Source: Microbispora hainanensis
GTDB taxonomy: Bacteria > Actinomycetota > Actinomycetes > Streptosporangiales > Streptosporangiaceae
Assembly: GCF_036186745.1 (NCBI RefSeq)
Contig: NZ_CP108086.1
Coordinates: forward strand, 7,750,001-7,814,000
DNA length: 64,000 bases
Reading direction: 5' to 3'
The number at the start of each line of letters is the position of its first letter. Within the stretch, counting starts at the first letter, position 1. Below are positions 39,401-47,336 of this stretch, in pieces. Below the pieces are notes generated by a model, which ran no database searches, had not been told where the DNA came from, and worked only from the letters and a program-made list of their open reading frames with translations. The position numbers and the translations under genes were made by a program.

Positions 39401-40679
39401 CGAGCGCGGTCGGCGACACGTTCCAGGCGGCGGCCCGCTCGCGCAGCGTCCGCCACTCGGCCTCCGCCAGCCCGCCCTCCAGGGGCCGCCGCGGCTCCCC
39501 CGACGGCACCGGGACGGGCACCCCGGCCTCCGCCGCCGGCGCCGTACTCGCAGCGGCCGGGACGGCACGGGGCAGGGCAGGGCCCGGGGGCAGGTCGGCG
39601 AGCCGTCGCCGCCAGTGGTCGACGTCGGCATGGTAGGCCGGAGTATCGGCGTGCGCACGCAGGCGTTCGACGCACTCGCGCACACTCGGCCCGGCCCCCG
39701 GCGGTTCGGGCAGCGGGTCCCCGGGCCGGACGTAGGCGCGCCACCAGTCGGACAGCAGCACGTCGAGACCGCGGCCGTCGGTCACCACCGCGTCCACGTC
39801 GAGATGGACGACGGCCCGGCCGTCGCACGCCCGGGTCACCTCGACGGCGAACAGCGGCCAGTCGCCCGGTTCGTGCCGCAGCCGCGTCAGACGCCCCCTG
39901 ACCTCGGCCACTCGGTCGTCGAGATCGGCGTCGGCCACCTCGTGGACCGGCATCGTCCAGGGGCCCGCCTCCGGCATCACCCGCTGTCGTCCGTCCTCGA
40001 TCAGCACGGCCCGCAGCATGTCGTGGTGGTCGACGACCCGTCCCCACGCCTCCTTCAACCGGTCGGGGTCGAGCCCGGCGATCTCGAACTCGCGGTAGAG
40101 GTGGCAGCCCACCGGGTCTGGCCCGAGGTCGGGATGCGACCCCGTGACGTACGCCTGCTGCATGGGCGTCAGCGGGAACGGTGCATACCGGTCCTCAGGT
40201 GCGGCCCCCTCGCGGAACGTGGCGAGGGACGGCTGCCCGCGGAGTTCGGCCCCGCGCGGTTGGTTTCCATGCGGATCGTCCTCGTGCAGATCGTCCTCGT
40301 GCAGATCGTCCAGATCGTCCTCGTGCAGGCCGTCCGCCGACAGGCTGCCCTCGGGCAGCGCCCCGGCGATCCGTCCGGCGAGGTCGCGCAGGCCCCGCGC
40401 GTCGCGCAGCCACTCCAGCGGCACGTCGGCGCCCAGCTCCTCCTTGATCTCCAGCACGAGACGGGCCGCCGTCATGGAGTCCAGCCCGTACACCGCGAGC
40501 GGGATGTCGTCCGCGGGTGCCTCGAGGGGAACCGGGCCACTGCCGGTGCCCGCCGCCCTGCCGGTGCCGGTGGGCAGCGCGGCGGCCAGCATCCGCCGCA
40601 GCGCCGCCAAGACCTCGTCCACCGGCGCGTCCACCGGCGCGTCCACCGGTTCCGCGACCATATCCCGTGTCGGTCCCAT
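33450..40679 (-). CDS. hybrid NRPS-PKS, carrier-Cy-Cy-A-PCP-Ox-KS0 (LnmI N-terminal-like)
   Basis: A 2409-aa assembly-line protein. It has a carrier (Ser68 in GLDSM), Cy1 (~160-640, motif DAVVTDGRG with Gly for the final Ser), Cy2 (~655-1080, canonical DLAVADARS), A (~1120-1600), PCP (Ser1614 in GATSF), an FMN oxidase domain (~1740-1960, SagB-like) and a KS at the C terminus. Pocket residues of A read about D-L-F-N-F-S-x-V-W, close to the cysteine code DLYNLSLIWK. I infer condensation with Cys, cyclisation to thiazoline and oxidation to thiazole. The KS keeps Cys2152 and KPNIGH, but HGTGT is replaced by AAAGA, so the catalytic His is Ala2287; it should transfer but not elongate. ATG 40679 follows GGGAG. 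The protein ends directly after the KS core, and its linker begins the protein at 28805. Confidence 0.95.
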   Translation of the reverse strand: MGPTRDMVAEPVDAPVDAPVDEVLAALRRMLAAALPTGTGRAAGTGSGPVPLEAPADDIPLAVYGLDSMTAARLVLEIKEELGADVPLEWLRDARGLRDLAGRIAGALPEGSLSADGLHEDDLDDLHEDDLHEDDPHGNQPRGAELRGQPSLATFREGAAPEDRYAPFPLTPMQQAYVTGSHPDLGPDPVGCHLYREFEIAGLDPDRLKEAWGRVVDHHDMLRAVLIEDGRQRVMPEAGPWTMPVHEVADADLDDRVAEVRGRLTRLRHEPGDWPLFAVEVTRACDGRAVVHLDVDAVVTDGRGLDVLLSDWWRAYVRPGDPLPEPPGAGPSVRECVERLRAHADTPAYHADVDHWRRRLADLPPGPALPRAVPAAASTAPAAEAGVPVPVPSGEPRRPLEGGLAEAEWRTLRERAAAWNVSPTALVLTVFAETLAWAGAHTPFSLVLTTTDRVRLPAAADRLVGPFTSSLVFPVPALDSMDLGEAAREVHRLLWSDLDHAAVGGVEVLRRLWRGAPPPLPVVFTSMLGARPEPPGFGRDVRYAVTRTSGVGLDHQMWEQDGELRFRWDVADGLNPGVEAVFARFANTLHALAAEDPCGDRVLPLNDLQQAYYVARRSGGEGCQVYHAFEVADLDVDRLERAWLRLTEAYEPLRASVTVDGRLLVRSRAPRRWHVPVSGLDAESVRAALSVRPFPLGRGPHAEIQVTRGASGPGDAGTFPAGGSPAPRGTTGSEGAATVHVAVDLAVADARSIHLLLRELWRLYADPAAVPAPAADPRDHRPASSPEQVAYWRERLAELPPGPALPSPAAGEERGRRRTRLEATLPGRRRLQEIAEGAGVSADAVILAAFGEALAARLPGTFALTVVRWPGWAEPCRPGEHTALSWIPYAPGEAPLLERARDHQRLLAADAAADGASGLAELRRVAARRGGLAHPVVYTGVFDLDGHPLPPGVAAGEWRTCTPDVSLDCVAVGEGDRLQICWDIDPGGLPERTAEAAFADFRERLAGLVDERERPGGMSAAERHKILYEWNDTAREFPADGPVHLLFERQARKRPDAVALRWRGGTMTYAELNRRANRIAWHLRDRGVGPETVVGISMRRGPDMVAAVFGVLKAGGVYLPVEPYLPRDRAAVMLGDAGAALVLSTSQTRCHDAGVEVLPVDLDPVRDDPRGEENPPPVTTPDSTAYVIFTSGSTGRPKGVAVAHRPVLNLLNWAYREFGFGHSDVGLCVTSLGFDLSVFDILGLLGRGAGLYVADETEQRDPAELADVLLREPITFWNSAPTTLTQLAPLLPAYAGRPGTGDLRLVFLSGDYTPLSLPGEVRAVFPRARIVSLGGATEATVWSNYFPVEDIDPAWRSIPYGRPIDNSRYYILDEHLEPCPVGVEGDLYIAGECLSLGYYNQPELTAQRFVPDPFASRPGEPMYRTGDRASFFPDGNICFLGRADNQVKVRGFRVELGEIEHRLRQHAGVKEVVVLARPDHTGDRKLVAYVQPSGPTPPEVRDLRAFAAETLPEYMVPNFVGFVSTFPATANGKLDRDALPWPLTDAPGPARESDTEPEEPGKTPSEALQEPPREAPRGPGVEELRDEIAALFAERLGVPAVRPDDDLWDQGATSFTIVQVSGELQKRYRQRVPVATLLSEPTVAAIARHVAARLAGGGESPADGGRETDAPSRARAAEPAPAAPNGSTTAGPPPGLPAADGAARSGVPHSEPATNGAARPATGLDDGGAGGAPAAGSVDFFSPEERAAFKAGRWGERPRLAGERIVPLDAAEFAPEHYDWRGSHREFAEAALPYDDFCRFLSLLRTSAPGERGRRLYPSAGDTYSVQVYLHVRRVEGVAGGLYYYRPGEHALQLVGPADGIGRSAHFYYNRPVYDRACFELYLVGQLDGIAPLYGDDAPRYLALEAGYMGQLLMMGQAACGVGLCPVGAVAFEPVCERLGLGDGHRFLQSFLGGVPARPVPAVTASGERPVFGAARRDRLAAPLVPASDGRRAAEIAVVGVAGRFPGAAGLAEFWHGLVEGRQAFGPMPAGRAAGATGLTGGFLPDAGDFDSLFFHISPAEARTLDPQLRMMLRVMWECLENAGHTPASLRRAAPRIGVFTGVMWHDHRQAGADAWRRGEPAAVTAMASDIPNRVSHFFDFRGPSVAVDTSCSSSLTALHLAVESLRRDECDAALVGGVNLVCHPYHAEVLSALGLVSPGGSARAFDAASSGWVLGEGAGAVLLRPAAVAARDRDTAHGVVEATWIGHSGRSVRFGAPNSPALADSIRQVLRRAGRTPEEIGYVECAAAGASVADAAEIEALAEVFVGTAAGDGRGVPVGTVKPNIGHLESAAGMSQLAKVLLQFAHREIAPTLAGRTGGLVSWDALPLRLADRREPWPPRRPGEPLRALVNALGASGSYAHVVLRSAG
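40274..40327. repeat. 15-bp tandem repeat in the NRPS linker
   Basis: The unit GATCGTCCTCGTGCA occurs at 40274-40288, 40289-40303 and 40313-40327 with one partial copy between. On the coding strand it specifies a repeated Leu-His-Glu-Asp-Asp acidic linker between the first carrier domain and Cy1. Confidence 0.8.
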
Positions 40680-40843
40680 CGCTCTCCCAGTCGTGTGTCG
40701 GCGTCGGAGGGTGGATCGGGCCGGGCGGGGGGCGCGCGGAAGGGGCCCGCCGGCGATCGCCGCGGCGCGGGCGTCCGCGGATGACCCGGCAGAGAGCCGG
40801 CGTGCCATCCGTCGCCGGGCCGCCGCCACCCGTTCGTACCGAA

Positions 40844-40885
40844 AAGCTAGGCGGGGGCCCATAGGTGCGCTGCTCAGGATTGAGC
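40844..40885 (-). promoter_or_regulatory. cluster-regulon promoter before the NRPS-PKS gene
   Basis: GCTCA-GGAT-TGAGC lies at 40872-40885. TAGCTT at 40849-40844 begins 23 nt from its edge. The leader to ATG 40679 is about 158 nt, long enough to hold further control. The rest of the 40680-40944 gap shows no other clear signal. Confidence 0.7.
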
Positions 40886-40944
40886 AGGCCGGCCCTGGCG
40901 GCGCGGGCCGCGCTGGTGCCGCGGGCCGGGGCGGACGGCTCAGC

Positions 40945-41757
<813 letters not shown>

Positions 41758-42192
41758 TCACCAGTCCCACCGGCCCATCGGGGGGAACGGGGCCTGATAG
41801 GCGTCCGGCGCGTCGTGCGACACCTTCGTGGAGAAACCGGCCGCCCGGGTCACCTGCCTGGTGAACGCCTGCCGGAACCGGGCGTCGCCCGGCAACCCCG
41901 CCTCGTCCGCCGCCCGCAGCATCAGCTCCACGAACCGGTCGCGCTGCTCGTCGGTGATCTTCAGGCCCTGGTGGGCCCGGAAGATCGCCTCGAACCCGCC
42001 GAGCTCGTCACTGAAACGGCTCGGGCCGCCCATCATCTCGACGAAGAACGCGGTCAGGTTCTCGGCGTGGTGAGCGGACCCGTACTCGAACAGTTTCTTG
42101 AGCAGCGGATCGCGCAGCACGGATTCATGGAAGTGCTCGGCGAACTTGCGCAGCGCCGCCTCGCCGCCGACATGTTCGTACATCGTCGTCAT
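41758..42192 (-). CDS. group II truncated hemoglobin (trHbO-like)
   Basis: A 144-aa globin of the 2-on-2 fold. It has the Tyr and Gly residues near the N terminus (MYEHVGGEAAL), an FxxFF-like AFFVEMMGG stretch and the proximal histidine in FRAHQGL. Actinobacterial trHbO proteins bind oxygen and support NO or peroxide detoxification or electron transfer to flavoenzymes. ATG 42192 follows GGAGG at 5 nt. A degenerate copy of the cluster palindrome precedes it at the normal spacing, so it could serve the FMN oxidase or later oxygenation steps; this link is tentative. Confidence 0.93.
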   Translation of the reverse strand: MTTMYEHVGGEAALRKFAEHFHESVLRDPLLKKLFEYGSAHHAENLTAFFVEMMGGPSRFSDELGGFEAIFRAHQGLKITDEQRDRFVELMLRAADEAGLPGDARFRQAFTRQVTRAAGFSTKVSHDAPDAYQAPFPPMGRWDW

Positions 42193-42224
42193 CGCAGCCT
42201 CCTCGGAACGCCTGGGCTGGCGTC

Positions 42225-42267
42225 ACGGTAGGCGGCGGGCGGTCGCCGATTCTGCTCAAAAGTGGAC
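42225..42267 (-). promoter_or_regulatory. possible degenerate regulon promoter before the globin
   Basis: A good left arm GCTCAA at 42254-42259 faces a poor right arm. TACCGT at 42230-42225 begins 24 nt away and would give a ~25-nt leader containing GGAGG. The spacing fits the regulon but the dyad does not, so this may be a weak or relic site. Confidence 0.35.
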
Positions 42268-42273
42268 GAGAGA

Positions 42274-43722
42274 TCAGCGGCTGCGCGTCGAGGAGCTGTG
42301 GTAGTCGGTGTACGTGTAGGGGTTGTCGAGGATCTTCGTCTCGGGGATGTCGGGGTTCATCCCCTTCTGCCATGCCTCCTCGCCCATCGTCGAGCGCAGA
42401 TACTCGACGGTCCGCTCCACCTCGCGCCGCGCCGCGGCGAGGTCGACGCCGACCAGGCGGTGCTCGTGCTTCACCACGCGGCCGTTCACGAGGACCGTGT
42501 GCACGTCGCCGCGCTGCGCCTGGAACGCGACGTGTCCGTACGGGTTGAGCAGCGGGAACGACACGGGCGACGCGTCGTTCTTGATGAGCACGATGTCGGC
42601 CTTCCGGCCCGCCTCGATGCTGCCGAGGTCGTCGCCGCGGCCGATGGCGCGGGCGCCGCCGCGTGTCGCCCAGTCGACCACCTGGTCGGCGCGCAGGCTG
42701 CAGTGGGTGACCGTCTCACCCTTGGTGTGCGCCTCCATGTGCTCGCGGGAACGGTCGGCGCCGAGTGTGGTGCGCATCGCCGAGAACAGGTCGCCGCTCC
42801 ACCAGACGCTGGTGTCCATCGACAGCGACACCGGGATGTCGTGGGCGCGGATGGCCCAGGTGGGCGGGTAGCCCTGGCCCGCGCTCTGCTCGCTCTCGGT
42901 GGAGACCGAGATCGAACCGCCGGTGGCGGCGATGCGGTGGTAGGAGTCGGCCGACAGCGAGGCGGCGTGGACGTAGACCGTCTCGGGCGTCATGAAGCCG
43001 TTCTCGTACATGAGGCGGATGCCGTCGTCGCTGGTCGCGCCCCACACGCCCGCGTGGGTCGTGACCGGTACGCCGAGGTCGCGGGCCACCTCGAAGGCCG
43101 GCTTCTCGGGGAAGGCGGGGTCGCCGGTGACGTCGAAGGCGATCTGGAAGCCCAGCATGTCGTCGCCGGTGATGCGGCGGCCGATGAAGTCGCGGAACTC
43201 CGGCGCGCCGGTCCACTCGGCGGGCGGGGCCTGGATGTTGCCGTAGGCGAGCACGAACCGGCCGGGCACCGCCTGCAGCGCGTCGACGGCCGCGTCGGCG
43301 TGGTCCACGGTCCGCAGCCCGTGCGACCAGTCCACGACCGTGGTGACGCCGGCGTCGATCGCCTCGATCGCGGCCAGCAGGTTGCCGGCGTGGACGTCCT
43401 CGGGCCGCCACAGCTTGCCGTACTCCAGGTAGTACCAGACGAAATACTGCGTCAGCGTCCAGTCGGCGCCGTAACCGCGCATGGCCGTCTGCCACATGTG
43501 CCGGTGAGTGTCGATCATGCCGGGCATGACGATGCCGCCGGTGGCGTCGACGACCACGGCGCCGTCCGGCGCGGGCAGGCCGGGCCCCACCTCGGCGATC
43601 CGGTCGCCGACGACGAGTACGTCGGTGCCGGGCAGCACGCTGTGCGCGTCGTCCATCGGCAGCACCGTGCCGCCGCGCAGCAGCACCGGCCGGTCCGGTC
43701 CGAAATCGGTCGGCTCGTTCAT
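42274..43722 (-). CDS. metal-dependent amidohydrolase (cytosine/atrazine-hydrolase-like)
   Basis: A 482-aa amidohydrolase-superfamily enzyme. Seen: the metal site DTHRHMW after GMID, THAGVWG and VHAASL for further histidines, the MDTS segment with the metal aspartate, and a C-terminal GSIEAGRKADIVLI that closes the composite beta domain. The family hydrolyses or deaminates heterocycles and chlorinated or aminated rings. ATG 43722 follows GAGGAG at 7 nt. It is divergent from the CoA-transferase operon, with IclR-type palindromes between, so it probably belongs to the same catabolic pathway. The substrate is unknown. Confidence 0.92.
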   Translation of the reverse strand: MNEPTDFGPDRPVLLRGGTVLPMDDAHSVLPGTDVLVVGDRIAEVGPGLPAPDGAVVVDATGGIVMPGMIDTHRHMWQTAMRGYGADWTLTQYFVWYYLEYGKLWRPEDVHAGNLLAAIEAIDAGVTTVVDWSHGLRTVDHADAAVDALQAVPGRFVLAYGNIQAPPAEWTGAPEFRDFIGRRITGDDMLGFQIAFDVTGDPAFPEKPAFEVARDLGVPVTTHAGVWGATSDDGIRLMYENGFMTPETVYVHAASLSADSYHRIAATGGSISVSTESEQSAGQGYPPTWAIRAHDIPVSLSMDTSVWWSGDLFSAMRTTLGADRSREHMEAHTKGETVTHCSLRADQVVDWATRGGARAIGRGDDLGSIEAGRKADIVLIKNDASPVSFPLLNPYGHVAFQAQRGDVHTVLVNGRVVKHEHRLVGVDLAAARREVERTVEYLRSTMGEEAWQKGMNPDIPETKILDNPYTYTDYHSSSTRSR

Positions 43723-43775
43723 CGTCGAACTCCTCACCTTCCACTGGCCGAGCGCGCTCAACAGTGACGAACACT

Positions 43776-43792
43776 TGTCCGCTATACGGTCA
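43776..43792. promoter_or_regulatory. IclR-type operator candidate 1
   Basis: TGTCCG-CTATA-CGGTCA is an imperfect 17-bp dyad (one mismatch) 54 nt upstream of the amidohydrolase start. It matches the architecture of the perfect copy at 43929. Confidence 0.5.
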
Positions 43793-43928
43793 GCGCTGCT
43801 TCCGCTGTTACTTTCGCGAGCACCGCCCCTACTGTCAACCATCGGTTTCCGTATCGTCATACGACGGCAAACCGGTGGACGCATTTGACGACCGGACCGC
43901 CTATGCCAGAATCGGCCTCACGGACCGA

Positions 43929-43945
43929 TGTCCGTTGAGCGGACA
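43929..43945. promoter_or_regulatory. IclR-type operator candidate 2
   Basis: TGTCCG-TTGAG-CGGACA is a perfect 6-bp dyad with a 5-bp spacer, 30 nt before the CoA-transferase ATG. The embedded TTGAGC is not a copy of the polyketide-cluster palindrome. Confidence 0.6.
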
Positions 43946-43974
43946 CTGCTGTGACAGCAAGAAGGGGGAGCCGG

Positions 43975-45153
43975 ATGACAGACGACACCGCGCCCGAGCG
44001 GGGAGGCGGGCCGCTGTCCGGCGTGCTGGTGGCCGACTTCTCGCGAGTCCTGGCCGGGCCGTACGCCACGATGCTGCTGGCCGACATGGGCGCCGAGGTC
44101 GTCAAGGTCGAGGGACCCAAGGGGGACGACACCCGCACCTGGATGCCGCCGGTGCGCGGCGACGTGTCGACGTACTACCTGGGGGTGAACCGGGGCAAGC
44201 GGTCGATCGCGCTCGACCTGCGGGACCCCGGCGACGCGAAGGTGGCCCGGGAGCTGGCCCGCCGCGCCGACGTGCTGGTGGAGAACTTCAAGCCGGGCGG
44301 GCTCGCCAAGTACGGCCTCGACTACGCCTCCGTCAGCGCGGCCAACCCGGGCGTGGTGTACGCCTCGATCAGCGGGTTCGGCTCCGGAGCGGGCCGCGAC
44401 GTGCCCGGCTACGACCTCATGGTGCAGGCGATGTCGGGGCTGATGAGCCTCACCGGCGACCCCGGCGGGCCGCCGTACCGCGCGGGGATCTCCGTCTTCG
44501 ACGTCATGGCGGGCAACCACGCCGCGATCGGCGTCCTCGCCGCCCTGCGCCACCGCGACAGAACCGGGCAGGGCCAGCACGTCGAGGTCAACCTGCTGTC
44601 CTCGGCGCTGACCGGCCTGGTCAACCACAGCTCCGCGTACGTCGCCGGGGGCGTCGTCCCCTACCGCATGGGCAACGCCCACCCGAGCGTGTTCCCCTAC
44701 GAGCCGCTGCCCACCGCCGACAACGACCTCATCGTGGCGGCCGGCAACGACGGCCAGTTCCGCAGGCTGTGCGAGGTGCTCGGCATCCCGGAGGTCGCCG
44801 ATGACCCCCGCTTCGCGCGCATGGCCGACCGCACCGCGCGCCGCGAGGAGCTGCGGCCCATCCTGGTCGAACGGCTCGCCACGCGCGGCGCCCTGGAATG
44901 GTTCGAGCTGCTGGTGGCGGCCGGGGTGCCGTGCGGGCCGATCAACACCATCGACGGCGGGTTCGCCATGGCCGAGCGCTTCGGGCTCGACCCGATCGTG
45001 GAGGTGGGCGAGGGCGACCGGGCGGTCCCGACGACCCGCCACCCGATCCGGTTCTCCGCTACCCCCGCCTCCTATCGGCTGCCGCCTCCTGAGCTGGACG
45101 AGCATGGGGACCAACTGCGTAAATGGCTGACTGAGGAGGACGACGATGTCTGA
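43975..45153 (+). CDS. CaiB/BaiF-type (class III) CoA transferase
   Basis: A 392-aa family III CoA transferase that moves CoA between carboxylic acids. Seen: GPYATMLLADMGAEVVKVE at the N terminus with the preceding DFSRVLAGP loop, the DLRDP segment followed by an FKPG loop, and GYDLMVQAMSG in the core. It is the first gene of a plus-strand catabolic operon and probably activates the ring-cleavage product for the following lyase-like protein. ATG 43975 follows GAAGGGGGA. Its end overlaps the next gene by 8 nt, which indicates translational coupling. Confidence 0.93.
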   Translation: MTDDTAPERGGGPLSGVLVADFSRVLAGPYATMLLADMGAEVVKVEGPKGDDTRTWMPPVRGDVSTYYLGVNRGKRSIALDLRDPGDAKVARELARRADVLVENFKPGGLAKYGLDYASVSAANPGVVYASISGFGSGAGRDVPGYDLMVQAMSGLMSLTGDPGGPPYRAGISVFDVMAGNHAAIGVLAALRHRDRTGQGQHVEVNLLSSALTGLVNHSSAYVAGGVVPYRMGNAHPSVFPYEPLPTADNDLIVAAGNDGQFRRLCEVLGIPEVADDPRFARMADRTARREELRPILVERLATRGALEWFELLVAAGVPCGPINTIDGGFAMAERFGLDPIVEVGEGDRAVPTTRHPIRFSATPASYRLPPPELDEHGDQLRKWLTEEDDDV

Positions 45154-45982
45154 CGAGCCGGAAACGATCGAGCGGCCGTCGTACCCCACGGCGCAGTATC
45201 CGACAGCGCTGGGCGCGTCCTCGCTGAAGTCGATCACCCTGCTCGGCCGCGACCTCGCCGAGGACGTCATGGGCAAGGTCGGGTTCGGCGAGCTGGCGTT
45301 CTGGCTCGCCACCCAGCGGCGCCCCACGCCGGGCGAGACCCGCGTGTTCGAGGCCGTGCTCGCCGCGCTGGCCGACCACGGGTTCACCCCGACCGCGATC
45401 GTGACACGCCTGACGTACCTGTCCGCGCCCGACTCGATCCAGGGCGCGCTCGCGGCCGGGCTGCTCGGCGGCGGGTCGCGCTTCCTCGGCGTGACCGAAG
45501 ACTGCGGCCGGTTCCTGCACGACGTGCTGGATGCGCACGACGGGCCGCTGCCGTCCGACGACGCAGGCTGGGACGCGCTGGCCCTGGAGACCGTACGGGC
45601 CCAGCGGCAGGCGCGGCGGTTCATCCCCGGCCTCGGCCACCACGTGCACAAGGAGGGCGACCCCCGCACACCGCGGCTGATGGAGATCGCCGCCGAGGAG
45701 AACCTGTTCGGGCCGCATCTGTCGCTGTTCGCCGCGATCGGCCGCGTGCATCCCGAGGTGCTCGGCAGGACGCTGCCGCTCAACGGCGCGGGCGTGTGCG
45801 GCGCGGCGCTCGCCGACCTCGGCCTGCCGCTCGAACTGCTGCGCGGCTTCGCCCTGCTCGCCCGTACGGCGGGCCTGATCGGGCAGCTCGCCGAGGAGCT
45901 GCGCCGTCCGGTGGCGAACGAGATCTTCCTGTCGGTGGACCTCAACAACCGGTCCGTCGAGCCGGAGCCCTACACCCCCTGA
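45146..45982 (+). CDS. citrate synthase / citryl-CoA lyase-like protein
   Basis: A 278-aa protein with the citrate-synthase fold but shorter than citrate synthase. Seen: TYLSAPDS, the active-site loop PGLGHHVHKEGDPR carrying the catalytic histidine, and LNGAGVCGAALADLG. Short relatives cleave acyl-CoA aldol adducts such as citryl-CoA. After a CoA transferase and beside a ring-cleavage dioxygenase, a retro-aldol cleavage of a CoA-activated product is the natural reading, as inference. ATG 45146 overlaps the CoA-transferase end. Confidence 0.88.
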   Translation: MSDEPETIERPSYPTAQYPTALGASSLKSITLLGRDLAEDVMGKVGFGELAFWLATQRRPTPGETRVFEAVLAALADHGFTPTAIVTRLTYLSAPDSIQGALAAGLLGGGSRFLGVTEDCGRFLHDVLDAHDGPLPSDDAGWDALALETVRAQRQARRFIPGLGHHVHKEGDPRTPRLMEIAAEENLFGPHLSLFAAIGRVHPEVLGRTLPLNGAGVCGAALADLGLPLELLRGFALLARTAGLIGQLAEELRRPVANEIFLSVDLNNRSVEPEPYTP

Positions 45983-45999
45983 CGCCACTGGAGGTTCGC

Positions 46000-46863
46000 A
46001 TGGCCCAACTGGTCGCGGTGATCGCGTCCACCCATCATCCGTTCTACTACCGCGCCAGCACGGCCACCGGCGAGGACCGCCCGCCGTTCGCCGACGAGTG
46101 GGTGCGCAAGGTCGAGGCGTTCCGCGAGACGCTGACGAAGGCGCGGCCCGACGTGCTGGTCATGGTCGGCTCCGACCACTTCCACCAGCTCTGGCTCGAC
46201 AACATGCCGCAGTTCCTCGTCGGCAAGGCGCCCTTCTACGACGCCAACTGGTACAACGAGGAGCGCGAGTTCGGCCTGCCCCGGATGTTCTTCACCGGCC
46301 AGGAGGACCTGTCGGCGTACATCCTGCGGGAGGGCCTCGACGCGGGCTTCGATCTGGCCTTCTCCAACGAGCTGCGGATCGACCACTCGATCACGTGCCC
46401 GATCATCACGCTGCGGCCGCAGAACGACCTGCCGATCGTGCCGGTCTACACCAACATCTTCGCCCCGCCGCTGCCGCAGCCGAAGCGGTTCGTGCAGCTC
46501 GGCCGTACGATCCGCGAGCTGGTGGAGTCGTGGCCGGCCGACAAGCGGGTGGCGGTGATCGGCACCGGGCACCTGTCGCTGGAGCTCGGCGGGCCGCGCC
46601 AGTTCGGGCCGCACGGGCCCGACCCCGAGTTCGACCGCAGGGCGGTCGAGTGGATCTCCTCGGGCGACATCGAGGGCTGCCTGTCGGAGGTCACCCTCGA
46701 CAGCCTCCACCTGCCCGGCAACGCGACCCACGGCTTCATGGACTTCATGCTGATGATGGGCGTGGCCGGCGAGGGCGCCAAGGCCGACTACGTCGACACC
46801 TACGACCTGTTCCACACGATGGAGGCCTACTTCACCTGGTACCCCAACGGAGGCGTGGCGTGA
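46000..46863 (+). CDS. extradiol ring-cleavage dioxygenase, LigB-type catalytic subunit
   Basis: A 287-aa class III extradiol dioxygenase catalytic subunit. It has the ferrous-iron ligands in STHHPF and SDHFHQ, and the GTGHLSLELGG segment of protocatechuate 4,5-, gallate and related dioxygenases. It opens a catechol-type ring between C4 and C5 using O2. Its small LigA-like subunit is encoded immediately downstream and overlaps it. ATG 46000 follows GGAGG at 5 nt. The exact aromatic substrate is not identifiable by eye. Confidence 0.93.
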   Translation: MAQLVAVIASTHHPFYYRASTATGEDRPPFADEWVRKVEAFRETLTKARPDVLVMVGSDHFHQLWLDNMPQFLVGKAPFYDANWYNEEREFGLPRMFFTGQEDLSAYILREGLDAGFDLAFSNELRIDHSITCPIITLRPQNDLPIVPVYTNIFAPPLPQPKRFVQLGRTIRELVESWPADKRVAVIGTGHLSLELGGPRQFGPHGPDPEFDRRAVEWISSGDIEGCLSEVTLDSLHLPGNATHGFMDFMLMMGVAGEGAKADYVDTYDLFHTMEAYFTWYPNGGVA

Positions 46864-47219
46864 GCAAGTATCTGCTGAACAAGTTCCTGTTCACCGTCGA
46901 CCGCGATCCGGACCTGGTCGAGCGCTACCGCGAGGACCCCCGGGGCACCGTGGAGTGGTGGGAGGCCGAGCACGCCAACCGGCTGCTGAACTGCCACAGC
47001 GGGGAGGCGTCGACCTGGCTGCGCTTCGAGGACGTCGAGCGCGAGGCCCTGGCCGGCCACGACTACCCGAAGCTGTTCGAGCTGGGCGCGCACCCGTTCC
47101 TCACGCTCACGCTGTTCATCGCGATGTTCGAGCGCGACCACGAGCCGCTGGGCTTCCAGACCGAGTACGCCCGGCGGCTGGCCCACATGACGCTGCCGTA
47201 CCCCGACATCGCGACCTGA
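46860..47219 (+). CDS. LigA-type small subunit of extradiol dioxygenase
   Basis: A 119-aa alpha-helical protein of the LigA family, which covers the active site of LigB. Seen: a NKFLFTVDRDP start, YREDPRGTV and ALAGHDY-KLFELGAHPFL, which match the family pattern. GTG 46860 overlaps the LigB stop (GTGA), so production is coupled one to one. A hairpin follows at 47229-47257. Confidence 0.92.
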   Translation: MSKYLLNKFLFTVDRDPDLVERYREDPRGTVEWWEAEHANRLLNCHSGEASTWLRFEDVEREALAGHDYPKLFELGAHPFLTLTLFIAMFERDHEPLGFQTEYARRLAHMTLPYPDIAT

Positions 47220-47228
47220 TCGGACCTG

Positions 47229-47257
47229 CCCGCCGCCGAGGCGGGCCGGGCGGCGGG
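47229..47257 (+). terminator. GC hairpin after the LigA gene
   Basis: CCCGCCGCC and GGCGGCGGG form a 9-bp stem with an 11-nt loop, 9 nt after the LigA stop. It probably ends or attenuates the operon before the oxidoreductase. Confidence 0.55.
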
Positions 47258-47336
47258 ACGCCGGGCACGCCGTGCGGGGCGGGCCCGGCGGCTCTCGCCG
47301 GTGTTACGTGCCATGTGTGAAAGGGAGAGGTGGAAC

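Noticed and set aside
43756-43769. GCTCAACAGTGACG as another copy of the polyketide-cluster palindrome
   Set aside because: Only the left arm matches, and no -10-like hexamer lies 23-24 nt away on the amidohydrolase side. The region is better explained by IclR-type dyads.
43935-43940. TTGAGC next to the CoA-transferase gene as a regulon half-site
   Set aside because: It is the spacer and first base of the perfect TGTCCG-TTGAG-CGGACA dyad and has no partner arm.
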